This document shows, in pieces, positions 46,261-56,599 of a stretch of DNA of 64,000 nucleotides. A program made the translations under genes and the position numbers. The first letter of the stretch is position 1. The number at the start of each line of letters is the position of its first letter. The notes beneath the pieces are model-generated. The model ran no database searches, was not told where the DNA came from, and saw nothing but the letters and a program-made list of their open reading frames with translations. Origin of the DNA: Caulobacter sp. SL161 (GTDB lineage: Bacteria; Pseudomonadota; Alphaproteobacteria; Caulobacterales; Caulobacteraceae); NCBI RefSeq assembly GCF_026672375.1, contig NZ_JAPPRA010000001.1:1550001-1614000 (forward strand), in the 5' to 3' direction.

Positions 46261-46338
46261 GGGCGCGCTTGGTCTCGCGGCTCGCGGTGCGGGTGGGGCG
46301 AGAGTCGCTGATGGGGGAGCGGAGTTTCCCCAAGCCCC

Positions 46339-46450
46339 GTCATCCCGCGCTTCATGCGCGGGACCCATGGTTCAGCTTTTACGTGAGATTGCTATTCGGC
46401 TCCGCACCTGCGGCGGACAAATGGGTCCCGCGCATAAAGCGCGGGATGAC
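46339..46450. repeat. GTCATCC palindromic repeat, family A variant
   Basis: It begins GTCATCCCGCGC and ends GCGCGGGATGAC, with inner GGGACCCAT/ATGGGTCCC arms around a non-conserved centre. This is a variant of the family in which the CCGG core becomes CGCGC. Confidence 0.75.
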
Positions 46451-46469
46451 GACCAGATGTAGTTCTGGA

Positions 46470-46617
46470 ATGGGTGGAATGCGGACAGGCCGCAGGCCCC
46501 CACCGGACCATGCTTCGCATGGTCGTCCGCCCCCATAGGGGGCAGAAGGTGCGATCTCTTCTTCCCCCTCCGGGGGAGGAGCGCCGAAGGCGCGGAGGGG
46601 GCAAGTGTGGGTCGTAA
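46470..46617. repeat. 148-bp dispersed repeat, copy 2
   Basis: It is nearly identical to 7222-7369, with four substitutions in a single stretch near 46544-46560. Flanking sequences on both sides differ between the copies, which defines the element's ends. Confidence 0.85.
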
Positions 46618-46643
46618 GCAGCCGTTCTCAGCCTATTCGACTG

Positions 46644-46952
46644 TCAGAGTATGATGCCTTGGCGGTAAGCGATCTTCGCGGTCCCATGTGGGCGGGCGCC
46701 GCGCTTCGTTGCGATGAGCGCGATAGGTCTCTCAATTCGACACCACAGGTGACCTTTGCACTCGTCCAGCTCCAGTCGGGTTGTCGTGTTCGTTTCGACA
46801 TGCAGGTCGAGCCGGGTAGGGTCTGAACCGAAGTTACGCACGACCGCGTCAGCGCCGAAGATACGCTCGACCGTCGCTTTGATGAATGCTGCCTCGGCAT
46901 CCAATAGTGGCGAGGGAGCGACTGGTTGGAGTGGCGGCTTTGCTGCGGGCAT
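46644..46952 (-). CDS. Hypothetical protein (102 residues)
   Basis: The ATG at 46952 gives 102 residues; the upstream extension runs through a repeat and is rejected. I do not recognise the family. The sequence is protein-like and soluble, with an amphipathic helix (LLDAEAAFIKATVERIFG), a strand-rich centre (AVVRNFGSDPTRLDLHVETN) and two cysteines in DECKGHLWCRIERP. There is no strong ribosome-binding site. It is isolated between repeat-rich gaps, so it may be a decaying or rarely annotated gene. Confidence 0.5.
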   Translation of the reverse strand: MPAAKPPLQPVAPSPLLDAEAAFIKATVERIFGADAVVRNFGSDPTRLDLHVETNTTTRLELDECKGHLWCRIERPIALIATKRGARPHGTAKIAYRQGIIL

Positions 46953-47270
46953 GGCCGGAGCATAAGTGCCGAGTAGGGCGGATGCCAACGTCCGACCAGG
47001 GTGGAAGGGCCGACAAAGTGCCCTCTCCCATGGGGAGAGGGTCGGGGTGAGGGGGTACGGCGTTCGACGGAGCGCCGGCACGCCGTCAAACCTCGTAACC
47101 CCTCTCCCTCCCACCGCTTCGCGGCGGGCCCCTCCCTCTCCCTTTGGAAGAGGGGTTTATGTCCGCAACGGGTCGTAGCCTGCCTCCAGAATCCTGGCCT
47201 CCCCGGCGAGCATCGGCGGCCCGGTCGAACCAACAGCAGGCTATCGGCTAGGCTCCACGTGACGTTGCCC
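46953..47270. other. 318-bp gap with repeat material
   Basis: This gap has no gene. It contains a CCCTCTCCC-type repeat (47018-47155) with dyads CCCTCTCCCATGGGGAGAGGG and ACCGCTTCGCGGCGG. Next comes a stretch at 47170-47215 resembling the sequence just after the 148-bp repeat copy 1 (shared GGGTCGTA, GCCTCCAGAA and CCCGGCGAGC). Confidence 0.6.
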
Positions 47271-48182
47271 TCACGCCTCCAGAAACGCCTCGACCTCGCG
47301 GCGGTTCGGCATCGACGGTGCGGCGCCGGCTTTCTGCACCGACAGGGCGGCCGCCGCGTTGGCCGTTTCAACCGCCTCGGCCAGGTCCATGCCGGCGGCC
47401 AGGGTCGCGGCCAGGGCGCCGCAGAAGCAGTCGCCGGCCCCGACGGTGTCCACCGCCTTGACCTTCTTGCCCTCGACCAGGAAGGCCTCGTCGCGCCGCA
47501 CCACGGCCGCGCCCGCCGCGCCCAGCGTGACGATGATCGTCTGGTCGGGGCGGCTCATCAGCTTGCGCGCGGCGACCGAGACCTCTTCCAGCTTGACGGG
47601 CTCGCGGTCGAGCTTGGCGTAGGTGGCCAGTTCGGTCTGGTTGACGATCAGGATGTCGGTCAGCGGGAACAGCGCCGCGCCCTGGGGCAGGGCCGGGGCG
47701 GCGTTCAGGATCCGCAGGGCGCCCTTGGCCGCGCCGGCGCGGAACAGCGTCTCGATCGCCGTGGCCGGTGTCTCCAGCTGGCAGAGCAGCACCCGCTGGC
47801 CCTCGATCGGCGTGGCGGCCACCTGCTGGGGCGTGACCATGGCGTTGGCGCCGGCGGTCACCACGATCATGTTCTCGGCGCTGTTGGCGACCCAGACATG
47901 GGCCTGGCCTGTGGGCACGCCCGGCAGTTCGACCACGTCGCCGACCTGCACGCCATAGCCGGCCAGCTTGGCTTTCAGGCTGGCGCCGCTGTCGTCGCCG
48001 CCGACGGCGCCCATCAGCCGGGTGGCCACGCCCATGCGGGCGGCCGCTACGGCCTGGTTCGCGCCCTTGCCGCCCAGGAACAGTTCCAGCGAAAGGCCCG
48101 CGACGGTCTCGCCCGGGCGGGGCAGGTCATCGACCCGCGCCACAGCGTCCAGATTGATCGAGCCGAGAACGAAAACAGTCAT
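47271..48182 (-). CDS. rbsK: Ribokinase
   Basis: The protein has 303 residues from an ATG at 48182. PfkB-family signatures are both present: GGKGANQAVAAARMG near residue 37 and the anion-hole/catalytic motif DTVGAGDCFCGALAA with the base Asp near residue 251. VLGSINLDAVARVDDLPRPG at the start is typical of RbsK rather than other PfkB kinases. The enzyme phosphorylates D-ribose to ribose 5-phosphate in the cytosol. No ribose transporter or regulator is adjacent. It ends downstream of fliP on the same strand with a 20-bp gap. Confidence 0.93.
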   Translation of the reverse strand: MTVFVLGSINLDAVARVDDLPRPGETVAGLSLELFLGGKGANQAVAAARMGVATRLMGAVGGDDSGASLKAKLAGYGVQVGDVVELPGVPTGQAHVWVANSAENMIVVTAGANAMVTPQQVAATPIEGQRVLLCQLETPATAIETLFRAGAAKGALRILNAAPALPQGAALFPLTDILIVNQTELATYAKLDREPVKLEEVSVAARKLMSRPDQTIIVTLGAAGAAVVRRDEAFLVEGKKVKAVDTVGAGDCFCGALAATLAAGMDLAEAVETANAAAALSVQKAGAAPSMPNRREVEAFLEA

Positions 48183-48202
48183 GATCCGGGTCTTCTAAAG
48201 GT

Positions 48203-49003
48203 TTATCCGGCGGCGCCGCGCTGGAAGCTCTCGACAAGACTGCCGGCCACGAGTCTCCAGCCGTCCACTAGCACGAAGAAGATCAGCTTGAACGGAAGAC
48301 TGATCGAGGCCGGCGGCAGCATCATCATACCCATGCTCATCAGCACGCTGGCCACGACAAGATCGATGACCAGGAACGGGATGAACAACAGGAAGCCGAT
48401 CTCGAAGGCGCGCTTCAGTTCCGAGATCATGAAGGCGGGCGTGACGACCTTGAGCGGGGTCTCCTCGGCCGTTCTCGGCTGCGGGATCTTCGACAGGCGC
48501 ACAAACAGCGCCAGGTCGTCGCGGTCCACCTGGCTGAGCATGAACTGCTTGACCGGTCCGCCGGCGGCCTCGAACGCCTCGGGCAGCTCCATCTGCTGAT
48601 CCAGCAGCGGCTTGATCCCCGCGTCGTAGGAGCGCTCGAAGGTCGGGCCCATGACGATGGCCGTCAGGAACAGCGCCAGGCTGATGATCACGGGGTTGGG
48701 CGGACTTTGCTGCACGCCGATGGCGGTGCGGAGCAGGCCCAGAACCACCACGATCCGGACGAACGAGGTGGTCATGATCACGATCGACGGGGCCAGGGAC
48801 AGCACCGTCATCAGGCCCACCAGCTGGACGACGCGTTCGGTCAGGCCAGCACCCGTGCCCAGATTGATGTTCACGGCCGACTGGGCCATGGCCGCCGCCG
48901 GCATGATGGCGCAGGCGAGGGCCGCCAGCACCGAGATGACCGCGGCGCGGCGCAGGTCTTCCGCCTTGGCGCCGATCACGGATTTGAAGAGGTCGCGGAT
49001 CAT
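48203..49003 (-). CDS. fliP: Flagellar export apparatus protein FliP
   Basis: The protein has 266 residues from an ATG at 49003 that overlaps the fliO stop by one base. A cleavable-type signal peptide is visible (AAVISVLAALACAIMPAAAMAQ), as known for FliP. Diagnostic segments are SLAPSIVIMTTSFVRIVVVLGLLR, QQSPPNPVIISLALFLT, TPAFMISELKRAFEIGFLLF and a C-terminal helix ending near VDGWRLVAGSLVESF. FliP forms the pentameric core of the type III export gate with FliQ and FliR. It is cotranscribed with fliO and diverges from flgBC-fliE. Confidence 0.97.
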   Translation of the reverse strand: MIRDLFKSVIGAKAEDLRRAAVISVLAALACAIMPAAAMAQSAVNINLGTGAGLTERVVQLVGLMTVLSLAPSIVIMTTSFVRIVVVLGLLRTAIGVQQSPPNPVIISLALFLTAIVMGPTFERSYDAGIKPLLDQQMELPEAFEAAGGPVKQFMLSQVDRDDLALFVRLSKIPQPRTAEETPLKVVTPAFMISELKRAFEIGFLLFIPFLVIDLVVASVLMSMGMMMLPPASISLPFKLIFFVLVDGWRLVAGSLVESFQRGAAG

Positions 49004-49323
49004 CAGGCCACGGGCTCCGGTTCGGCGACGGGGGATGGGGAGAGGGCGGACGCCGGGGGCGGGCCCTTGGGCGTCCAGTTCAGCAACTGGCCTTCGCCCA
49101 GCAGCACCAGGCGTTCCTCACCGTCCAGGCTGACGACGACCAGTCGCCGGGTCGGGTCCAGGGCCAGGCTCTCGACCACCCTCAGGCGACGGTCCTGGCG
49201 CGCGGCGATGGCCCGGCCGATGGAGTCGGGCCCGTACTTGCGCAGCGCCCAGGCCGCCAGGCCGATCAGGCCCAGGGTGAAGGCCAGGGCCGCTAGGGCG
49301 CGGATGAATTCAATGACGTCCAT
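49003..49323 (-). CDS. fliO: Flagellar biosynthesis protein FliO
   Basis: The protein has 106 residues from an ATG at 49323. One membrane helix (FIRALAALAFTLGLIGLAAWAL) is followed by a short cytoplasmic domain (RRLRVVESLALDPTRRLVVVSLDGEERLVLLG, read in parts), the FliO signature, and a Pro/Ala tail. FliO helps assemble FliP in the export gate. It is the first gene of fliO-fliP, and its start faces flgB across a 114-bp promoter region holding a CtrA box. Confidence 0.9.
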   Translation of the reverse strand: MDVIEFIRALAALAFTLGLIGLAAWALRKYGPDSIGRAIAARQDRRLRVVESLALDPTRRLVVVSLDGEERLVLLGEGQLLNWTPKGPPPASALSPSPVAEPEPVA

Positions 49324-49399
49324 GGGCTCGGGGCCGCTCTCGGCGAGACAACTTGGCGCAGGGAAACGCCCCTACGGATCCTTGTGTGCCTGAGGCTTC

Positions 49400-49414
49400 T
49401 TAATGCCGGATTAA
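49400..49414. promoter_or_regulatory. CtrA binding box between fliO and flgB
   Basis: This is a perfect TTAA-N7-TTAA (TTAATGCCGGATTAA), the Caulobacter CtrA consensus. It lies 24 bp before the flgB start and 77 bp before the fliO start. CtrA activates class II flagellar operons in Caulobacter, so this box probably times one or both transcripts. Confidence 0.85.
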
Positions 49415-49437
49415 CCCTGTTTCTTCACCATGTTCGC

Positions 49438-49881
49438 ATGGGTCCGGACGATATCCCTCTTTTCGGCATGCTCAAGAGCCGCCTCGGTTATCTGACCGAG
49501 CGCCAGAAGCTTGTCGCCCAGAACGTGGCCAACTCCGACACCCCCGGCTATCGGCCCAGCGACCTGAAGCCGTTCAGCTTCCAGGCCTCGCTGATGAACA
49601 ACGCGGCGGGGCCGGTCTATCGCGGCGGACGGGCTGCGCCGACCTCGGGCGTCACCATGATCGCCACCACCACCTCGCATATGGGCCGGCCCAACGCCCC
49701 CAGCGCGTGGCGGGCGACGGCGGGCGCCGACTCGGAGACGACGCTGGACGGCAACGCGGTCTCGCTCGAGGACCAGATGCTCAAGATGACCGACGCGCGG
49801 ATGAACTACGACGCGGCGATCAGCTTCTACCAGAAATCCATGACCATGCTCCGCATGGCCGCTCGCAAACCTTCCGGCTGA
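49438..49881 (+). CDS. flgB: Flagellar basal-body proximal rod protein FlgB
   Basis: The ATG at 49438 gives 147 residues; the frame opens 54 bp earlier over the CtrA box. The rod-protein N-terminus (LFGMLKSRLGYLTERQKLVAQNVANSDTPGYRP, read in parts) and C-terminal EDQMLKMTDARMNYDAAISFYQK are typical of FlgB. The protein forms part of the proximal rod in the periplasm and is exported by the flagellar type III system. First gene of flgB-flgC-fliE. Confidence 0.95.
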   Translation: MGPDDIPLFGMLKSRLGYLTERQKLVAQNVANSDTPGYRPSDLKPFSFQASLMNNAAGPVYRGGRAAPTSGVTMIATTTSHMGRPNAPSAWRATAGADSETTLDGNAVSLEDQMLKMTDARMNYDAAISFYQKSMTMLRMAARKPSG

Positions 49882-49893
49882 GGACTTTAGGCG

Positions 49894-50313
49894 ATGCCCG
49901 AGATCAAGTCCCAATCCCTCGCGACCATGGCTGTGGCCTCGTCGGCCCTGCGCGCCCAGCAAGGGCGCATGCGGGTCATCGCCGAGAACATCGCCAACGC
50001 CAACTCCACCGCGCGCACGGCGGGCGGCGACCCCTATCGCCGTCAGGTGCCGGTGTTCAAGCCGACCACGGTCCAGGGCGGCGAGGGCGTGCAGATGCTG
50101 CGCGTCGATCCCGACCAGAGCGACTTCAAGACCGAGTACGATCCCGGCAACCCGGCCGCCGACGCCAAGGGCTACGTCAAGCTGCCCAACGTCAACACCA
50201 TGGTCGAGGCGCTGGACATGAAGGAGGCGCAGCGCGCCTACGAAGCCAACCTCAATGTCATCGAGACCGCGCGCTCCATGCAGTCGCGCACGCTCGACAT
50301 CCTCAAGAAGTAG
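49894..50313 (+). CDS. flgC: Flagellar basal-body proximal rod protein FlgC
   Basis: The protein has 139 residues from an ATG at 49894, 12 bp after flgB. The rod signature ALRAQQGRMRVIAENIANANS is at the N-terminus, the VEALDMKEAQRAYEANLNVIE segment at the C-terminus and YDPGNPAADAKGYVKLPNVN in between, all canonical FlgC. Proximal rod subunit exported through the flagellar apparatus. Confidence 0.97.
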   Translation: MPEIKSQSLATMAVASSALRAQQGRMRVIAENIANANSTARTAGGDPYRRQVPVFKPTTVQGGEGVQMLRVDPDQSDFKTEYDPGNPAADAKGYVKLPNVNTMVEALDMKEAQRAYEANLNVIETARSMQSRTLDILKK

Positions 50314-50323
50314 GGGCTAGGCC

Positions 50324-50635
50324 ATGATCACCGCGCTCGCCGCCGCCAAGGCCTATGCCAATTCCGGCGCCATGTCGGTCGGCTCCATCGGGTCCATCGG
50401 TGGCTCCCAGGACAAGGGCGTCGACTTCGGCGACCTGTTGAAGTCGGCCATGGACGGGGCGACCAAGGCCTCCAAGGTCGCCGAGCACAAGATCGCCGCC
50501 CAGGTGGCCGGCAAGGCTGAACTGGTCGACGTGGTCACCGCTATCAGCTCGGCCGAAGCCAGCCTGGAGACGGTGATGTCGATCCGCGACCAGGTCATCT
50601 CGGCCTATCAGGAAATCATGCGGATGCCGATCTGA
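50324..50635 (+). CDS. fliE: Flagellar hook-basal body protein FliE
   Basis: The protein has 103 residues from an ATG at 50324, 10 bp after flgC. The C-terminal half ([20 protein letters not shown] then [18 protein letters not shown]) is the FliE consensus. FliE sits between the MS ring and the rod. Last gene of the operon; a strong hairpin follows at 50674. Confidence 0.95.
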
Positions 50636-50668
50636 CGGCGTCGGTGCCCATCTTGTGATTTCTCCCAG

Positions 50669-50700
50669 AAAAAGGGCCGCGTCCTTGCGAGACGCGGCCC
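50669..50700 (-). terminator. Terminator between convergent fliE and the small membrane protein
   Basis: A perfect 10-bp stem GGGCCGCGTC/GACGCGGCCC with a 7-base loop is preceded on the + strand by AAAAA. On the reverse strand it is therefore followed by TTTTT, a good terminator for the gene at 50738. On the + strand only AAGTCGTTTT follows, so it may also stop fliE transcripts. Confidence 0.85.
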
Positions 50701-50737
50701 AAGTCGTTTTCGGGGGAGAAGTACGAAACGCTTACGC

Positions 50738-50905
50738 TCACAAACTCAGGAAGACCTTCGCCACGGCGAAGAGGCCGCCCCAGACCACGGCGTTCAGCAC
50801 CGACGCCACCAGCACCGCCACGCCCAGCGGCCATTGGCGAGGCTCGCGGCGACGGGCGCGTTGCGGCCGGGGATCGAACGAACGGGTCTGCGAGGCGACG
50901 GTCAT
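50738..50905 (-). CDS. Small single-pass membrane protein (55 residues)
   Basis: The ATG at 50905 has an AAGGAG ribosome-binding site six bases upstream; an ATG six codons earlier lacks one. The product has a basic N-terminal half (RSFDPRPQRARRREPRQWPL) and one hydrophobic helix (GVAVLVASVLNAVVWGGLFAVA). No family was recognised. The strong RBS and dedicated terminator support it being real. It lies between flagellar and hut genes with no clear link to either. Confidence 0.7.
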   Translation of the reverse strand: MTVASQTRSFDPRPQRARRREPRQWPLGVAVLVASVLNAVVWGGLFAVAKVFLSL

Positions 50906-51041
50906 GAAACGCTCCTTAACCATGCCCCCATGGTCGAGAGTGACTCGGCCCTTGCGAACGGGACGACCTGTCGCGCGCCGCCTTGTCGCACCCTAACGAG
51001 GCTGAAACGCGCCAAGGCGTGTTTGGTTGAGCGTCGGGCCT

Positions 51042-52706
<1,665 letters not shown>

Positions 52707-52732
52707 GTCGTGTGCGTGCCTTTCGGTATCAG

Positions 52733-52860
52733 CTTCCTCCCCCGCGTGCGGGGAGGGGGACCGCGAAGCGGTGGAGGGGGCGCTTGCGGCGGAGACGCCC
52801 CCTCCGTCACGGCGCGTATCCGCGCCGCGCCACCTCCCCCGTTTCACGAGGGAGGAGAGG
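52733..52860. repeat. Palindromic intergenic repeat, family B, overlapping the hutG 3' end
   Basis: The repeat starts TTCCTCCCCCGCGTGCGGGG, holds GGAGGGGGCG/CGCCCCCTCC arms and ends CACCTCCCCCGTTTCACGAG plus GGAGGAGAGG. The hutG stop codon (52844-52846) and its last few Ser/Pro codons lie within it. Confidence 0.8.
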
Positions 52861-53665
52861 AACTGGCGAAGTCGACACACGCCCGCAGCACCGCCTCCAG
52901 CACCGCGCGCAGCGGCTCGGCGCGGGCGGCGTCGAAGGGCGTGGGCCAGGTGTCGGGCGTGGGCGGTTCGGCGGGGTCGTCCATGTAACCCCGGCAGGCC
53001 AGCTCCATCTGGATCGCATGGACGCCGGTCGCGGGTTGGCCGTAGTGACGCGTGGTCCAGCCGCCCTTGAAGCGGCCGTTGGTGACGCGGCTCAGACCCG
53101 AGGCGTCACACGCGGCCTCGACGGCGACGGTCAGGGCGTCGGCGCAGCTTTGGCCGCTGTTGGTGCCGAGGTTGAACTGCGGGAGCTCGCCGTCAAACAG
53201 GCGCGGAACCCGCGAGCGGATCGAGTGAGCCTCGTACAGCACCACGGTGGGATGCACCGTGCGAAGGCGCTGGATCTCGGCGCGCAGGGCGGCGTGATAG
53301 GGCTCGAACCAGGTCTTGCGGCGGTGGGCGATCTCGGCCGTGTCCGGCGGGCCGTCGCGATAGAGCGGCTCGCCGTCGAAGGTGGTGGTGGGGCAAAGCT
53401 CCGTCGTTGCCTGGCCGGGATAGAGCGAGGCGCCGGACGGGTCGCGATTGACGTCGATGACCGTGCGCGAGATCGCTGTGCGGACGAGCGTCGCGCCCAT
53501 CCCCTCGGCGAAGGCGTACAGCTGCTCGACCCACCAGTCGGCGTCCTTGCGGGCCAGCCAGGGTGAGACGAGTTGGGCCTCGATGTCCGGCGGGATGTCC
53601 GTGCCGGTGTGGGGGAGGGAGATGATGAGGGGGGCTTGGCCCTGGGTGACTTGGAGCCAGCTCAT
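52844..53665 (-). CDS. hutG: N-formylglutamate deformylase (N-formylglutamate amidohydrolase)
   Basis: The protein has 273 residues from an ATG at 53665. The enzyme releases formate from N-formyl-L-glutamate, the last step of the HutF-type histidine pathway. Metal-binding and family motifs are [13 protein letters not shown] near the start, [30 protein letters not shown] and [14 protein letters not shown]. The final residues SSSPPS and the stop codon are encoded by a family-B repeat, so the native C-terminus may have been replaced. It lies between hutH and hutU. Confidence 0.95.
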   Translation of the reverse strand: MSWLQVTQGQAPLIISLPHTGTDIPPDIEAQLVSPWLARKDADWWVEQLYAFAEGMGATLVRTAISRTVIDVNRDPSGASLYPGQATTELCPTTTFDGEPLYRDGPPDTAEIAHRRKTWFEPYHAALRAEIQRLRTVHPTVVLYEAHSIRSRVPRLFDGELPQFNLGTNSGQSCADALTVAVEAACDASGLSRVTNGRFKGGWTTRHYGQPATGVHAIQMELACRGYMDDPAEPPTPDTWPTPFDAARAEPLRAVLEAVLRACVDFASSSPPS

Positions 53666-53668
53666 CGT

Positions 53669-53769
53669 GTCATCCCGGCCGCAGCGAAGCGGAGAGCCGG
53701 GACCCAGGGGCCGGCGCAGCGCGGTTGCCCCTGGGTCCCGGATAAGCCCTGCGGGCTTTCCGGGATGAC
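53669..53769. repeat. GTCATCC palindromic repeat, family A
   Basis: It begins GTCATCCCGGCCGCAGCG and ends TTTCCGGGATGAC, with inner GGGACCCAGGGGC/GCCCCTGGGTCCC arms. It separates hutH from hutG, ending 15 bp before the hutH stop. It is nearly the same as the copy at 62092, in the opposite orientation. Confidence 0.8.
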
Positions 53770-53783
53770 ACCGGGGGAAGGGC

Positions 53784-55313
53784 TCACGCTGTCACCCCCG
53801 GCAGATCACCCACCGCCGCGATCACTGCGCCCGAGCGCACCAGCGCGTTGGCCGCCTCCATGTCCGGGTGGAAGTGGCGGTCATCCGAAAGGTGCGGAAC
53901 CTTGCTCCGCGTCAGCGCCCGCACCGCCTCCAGCGCGGCGCTGGAGCGCAACGGTGCGTGGAAGTCGCAGCCCTGCGCGGCGGCCAGAAGCTCGATGCCC
54001 AGCACCGCGTCGGCGTTCTCGACCATGGCCAGGAGGCGGCGCGCGCCGTGGGCGGCCATCGAGACGTGGTCTTCCTGGTTGGCCGAGGTCGGGATCGAGT
54101 CGACGCTGGCCGGATAGGCGCGCTGCTTGTTCTCCGACACCAGGGCCGCAGCCGTGACCTGCGGGATCATGAAGCCGGAGTTCAGCCCAGGCTTCGGCGT
54201 CAGGAAGGCCGGCAGGCCCGACAGCGCCGGGTCGACCAGCATGGCGATCCGCCGCTCGGCGATCGAGCCGATCTCGCAGACCGCCAGGGCGATCATGTCG
54301 GCGGCGAAGGCCACCGGCTCGGCGTGGAAATTGCCGCCGGACAGGGCCTCGTCCGCCTCCGGGAAGATCAGCGGATTGTCCGAGACGCCATTGGCCTCGG
54401 TCTCCAGAGTCGTGGCGGCCTGGCGCAGCACGTCCAGCGCCGCGCCCATCACCTGGGGCTGGCAGCGCAGGCAGTAGGGGTCCTGGACGCGCTCGTCCTC
54501 CTTCAGGTGCGAGGCGCGGATCTCGGACGCGCTCATCAGCGCGCGAAGCGCGGCGGCGGTCTCGATCTGGCCGGCGTGGCGGCGCAGGGCGTGGATGCGC
54601 GGGTCGAACGGGGTGTCCGAGCCCTTGGCGGCCTCGGTCGACAGGGCGCCGGTGACCAGGGCCGACTGGAACAGGCGCTCGGCCTCGAACAGGCCCGCCA
54701 GGGCGTTGGCGGTCGAGAACTGGGTGCCGTTCAGCAGGGCCAGGCCCTCTTTGGGGCCCAGCGTTAGGGGCGCGAGACCCGCTTGCGCCAGGGCCTCCGC
54801 CGCCGGCAGGCGCTGACCACCGACGAAGATCTCGCCGACCCCGATCATGGTCGCGGCCATGTGCGACAGCGGCGCCAGATCGCCCGAGGCGCCGACCGAG
54901 CCTTGGCAGGGCACCACCGGCGTCAGGCCCTCGACCAGCATTTCCTCCAGCATCCGCACCGTCTCGACGCGCACGCCCGAGGCGCCCTGCGCCAGGCTCG
55001 CCAGCTTCAGGGCCATCATCAGGCGGATCACCGGGACCGGCGAGGGCTCGCCGACGCCCGCCGCGTGCGACAGCACGATGTTGCGCTGCAGGGTCTCAAG
55101 GTCGGCGTCGCCGATGCGAACGCTGGCCAGTTTCCCAAAGCCGGTGTTGATGCCGTAGACCGGCTCGCCCTTGGCCAGGATGCGCTGCACGGCCGCGGCG
55201 CTCTCGGAGATCACCGGCCAGGCGCTCTCTGCAAGACGCGCCGACGCGCCGCGATAGATCGCCTTCCACGCGGCCAGCGACACCGCGCCGGGGTTCAGAA
55301 CAAGCAGGGTCAC
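53784..55313 (-). CDS. hutH: Histidine ammonia-lyase
   Basis: The GTG at 55313 overlaps the hutI stop (GTGA) and gives 509 residues, the expected length. The enzyme deaminates L-histidine to urocanate. The MIO cofactor is formed from Ala-Ser-Gly in [15 protein letters not shown] near residue 143. Other conserved parts are [47 protein letters not shown] and [20 protein letters not shown]. It is translationally coupled to hutI. Confidence 0.97.
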   Translation of the reverse strand: MTLLVLNPGAVSLAAWKAIYRGASARLAESAWPVISESAAAVQRILAKGEPVYGINTGFGKLASVRIGDADLETLQRNIVLSHAAGVGEPSPVPVIRLMMALKLASLAQGASGVRVETVRMLEEMLVEGLTPVVPCQGSVGASGDLAPLSHMAATMIGVGEIFVGGQRLPAAEALAQAGLAPLTLGPKEGLALLNGTQFSTANALAGLFEAERLFQSALVTGALSTEAAKGSDTPFDPRIHALRRHAGQIETAAALRALMSASEIRASHLKEDERVQDPYCLRCQPQVMGAALDVLRQAATTLETEANGVSDNPLIFPEADEALSGGNFHAEPVAFAADMIALAVCEIGSIAERRIAMLVDPALSGLPAFLTPKPGLNSGFMIPQVTAAALVSENKQRAYPASVDSIPTSANQEDHVSMAAHGARRLLAMVENADAVLGIELLAAAQGCDFHAPLRSSAALEAVRALTRSKVPHLSDDRHFHPDMEAANALVRSGAVIAAVGDLPGVTA

Positions 55314-56515
55314 AGGCCTCTCCACACGCGCGCATGGAGCGGATTGAAGCCCATGCGATAGACAAGTTCGGCGGGACGCTCGACGTCCCAGATGGCGAGG
55401 TCGCAGGCCTTGCCGGCCTCCAGCGTGCCGCGATCGTTCAAGACGCCCAGCGCCCGCGCCGCCTCGCGCGTGACGCCGGCCAGGCACTCTTCCACGGTCA
55501 TGCGGAACAGGGTCGCGGCCATGTTCATGACCAAGAGCGGCGAGGTCAGCGGCGAGGTGCCGGGATTGCAGTCGGTGGCCAGGGCCATCGGCACGCCCGC
55601 CGCGCGCAAGGCCGCGATCGGCGGCGCCTTGTGCTCGCGGGTGAAGTAGTAGGCGCCCGGCAGCAGGGTCGCGACCGTGCCTGAGGCGGCCATGGCGGCG
55701 ACGCCGTCCGCGTCCAGGTGTTCCAGATGATCGGCCGAGAGGGCGTTGTATTCGGCGGCCAGGGCGGCGCCCGAGAGGTTCGACAGCTGCTCGGCGTGCA
55801 GCTTGACCGGCAGGCCGTGGGCCTTGGCCGCGTCGAACACCCGGCGGATCTGGTCGGGCGAGAAGCCGATGCCCTCGCAGAACCCGTCCACCGCGTCGGC
55901 TAGGCCGCGCGCGGCGACGGCGGGGATCATGGTCTGGCAGACGAGGTCGACATAGCCGTCCTTGTCGTCGCGATACTCGGGCGGCAGGGCGTGGGCGCCG
56001 AGAAAGGTCGTGGTGACGGCCACCCGGCGGATGTCGGCGAGCGCGCGGGCGGCGCGCAGGCTCTTGAGCTCGTTGTCCAGCGACAGGCCGTAGCCGGACT
56101 TGATCTCGATCGTGGTGACGCCCTCGGCCAGCAGGGCGTCGAGGCGCGGCAGGGCGGCTTGGGTCAGCTGGCTTTCAGACGCTGCGCGGGTCGCGCGCAT
56201 GGTCGAGACGATGCCGCCGCCGGCGCGGGCGATCTCTTCGTACGAGGCGCCCGCCAGGCGCAGCTCGAACTCGTGGGCGCGGTCGCCGGCGAAGACGAGG
56301 TGGGTGTGCGGATCGATGAGGCCGGGCGTGATCCAGCGGCCGTCGACATCGATCGTCTCGGCGGCTTCGAGGGGCGGGGCGTCGGCGGCGGGGCCGGCAT
56401 AGGCGATGCGGCCGTCCAGGCTGGCGATGACGCCGTCCTCGACGACGCCCAGCCCTTCGCGGCCTGGCGCCAGGGTGGCGAGACGGGCGTTGATCCACAA
56501 CCGATCACAGCGCAT
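55310..56515 (-). CDS. hutI: Imidazolonepropionase
   Basis: The protein has 401 residues from an ATG at 56515. The amidohydrolase fold has the metal-binding [10 protein letters not shown] early on, [41 protein letters not shown] and the final metal Asp in [12 protein letters not shown]. It hydrolyses 4-imidazolone-5-propionate to N-formimidoyl-L-glutamate. It is the first gene of the reverse-strand hut operon (hutI-hutH-hutG-hutU) and faces hutF across an 84-bp operator region. Confidence 0.97.
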   Translation of the reverse strand: MRCDRLWINARLATLAPGREGLGVVEDGVIASLDGRIAYAGPAADAPPLEAAETIDVDGRWITPGLIDPHTHLVFAGDRAHEFELRLAGASYEEIARAGGGIVSTMRATRAASESQLTQAALPRLDALLAEGVTTIEIKSGYGLSLDNELKSLRAARALADIRRVAVTTTFLGAHALPPEYRDDKDGYVDLVCQTMIPAVAARGLADAVDGFCEGIGFSPDQIRRVFDAAKAHGLPVKLHAEQLSNLSGAALAAEYNALSADHLEHLDADGVAAMAASGTVATLLPGAYYFTREHKAPPIAALRAAGVPMALATDCNPGTSPLTSPLLVMNMAATLFRMTVEECLAGVTREAARALGVLNDRGTLEAGKACDLAIWDVERPAELVYRMGFNPLHARVWRGL

Positions 56516-56559
56516 GAGCCTGCCTCCGCCAGCACCGCGCGGCCCTTGCGGCGCGCTTC

Positions 56560-56577
56560 AATATGTATAGACATATT
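56560..56577. promoter_or_regulatory. Putative HutC operator between hutI and hutF
   Basis: A perfect palindrome has 7-bp arms AATATGT/ACATATT around ATAG, 23 bp upstream of hutF and 45 bp upstream of hutI. The core TGTATAGACA resembles the HutC-type GntR operator described in Pseudomonas. It is well placed to control both divergent hut transcripts, with urocanate as the expected inducer. Confidence 0.75.
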
Positions 56578-56599
56578 TGTGAACGATGAGGCTTGTCCA

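Larger units (their letters stand above)
46261..46643. other. 383-bp gap filled with repeats
   Basis: No gene was seen here. The gap holds a family-A palindrome (46339-46450) and copy 2 of the 148-bp repeat (46470-46617), leaving only short spacers. Confidence 0.8.
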
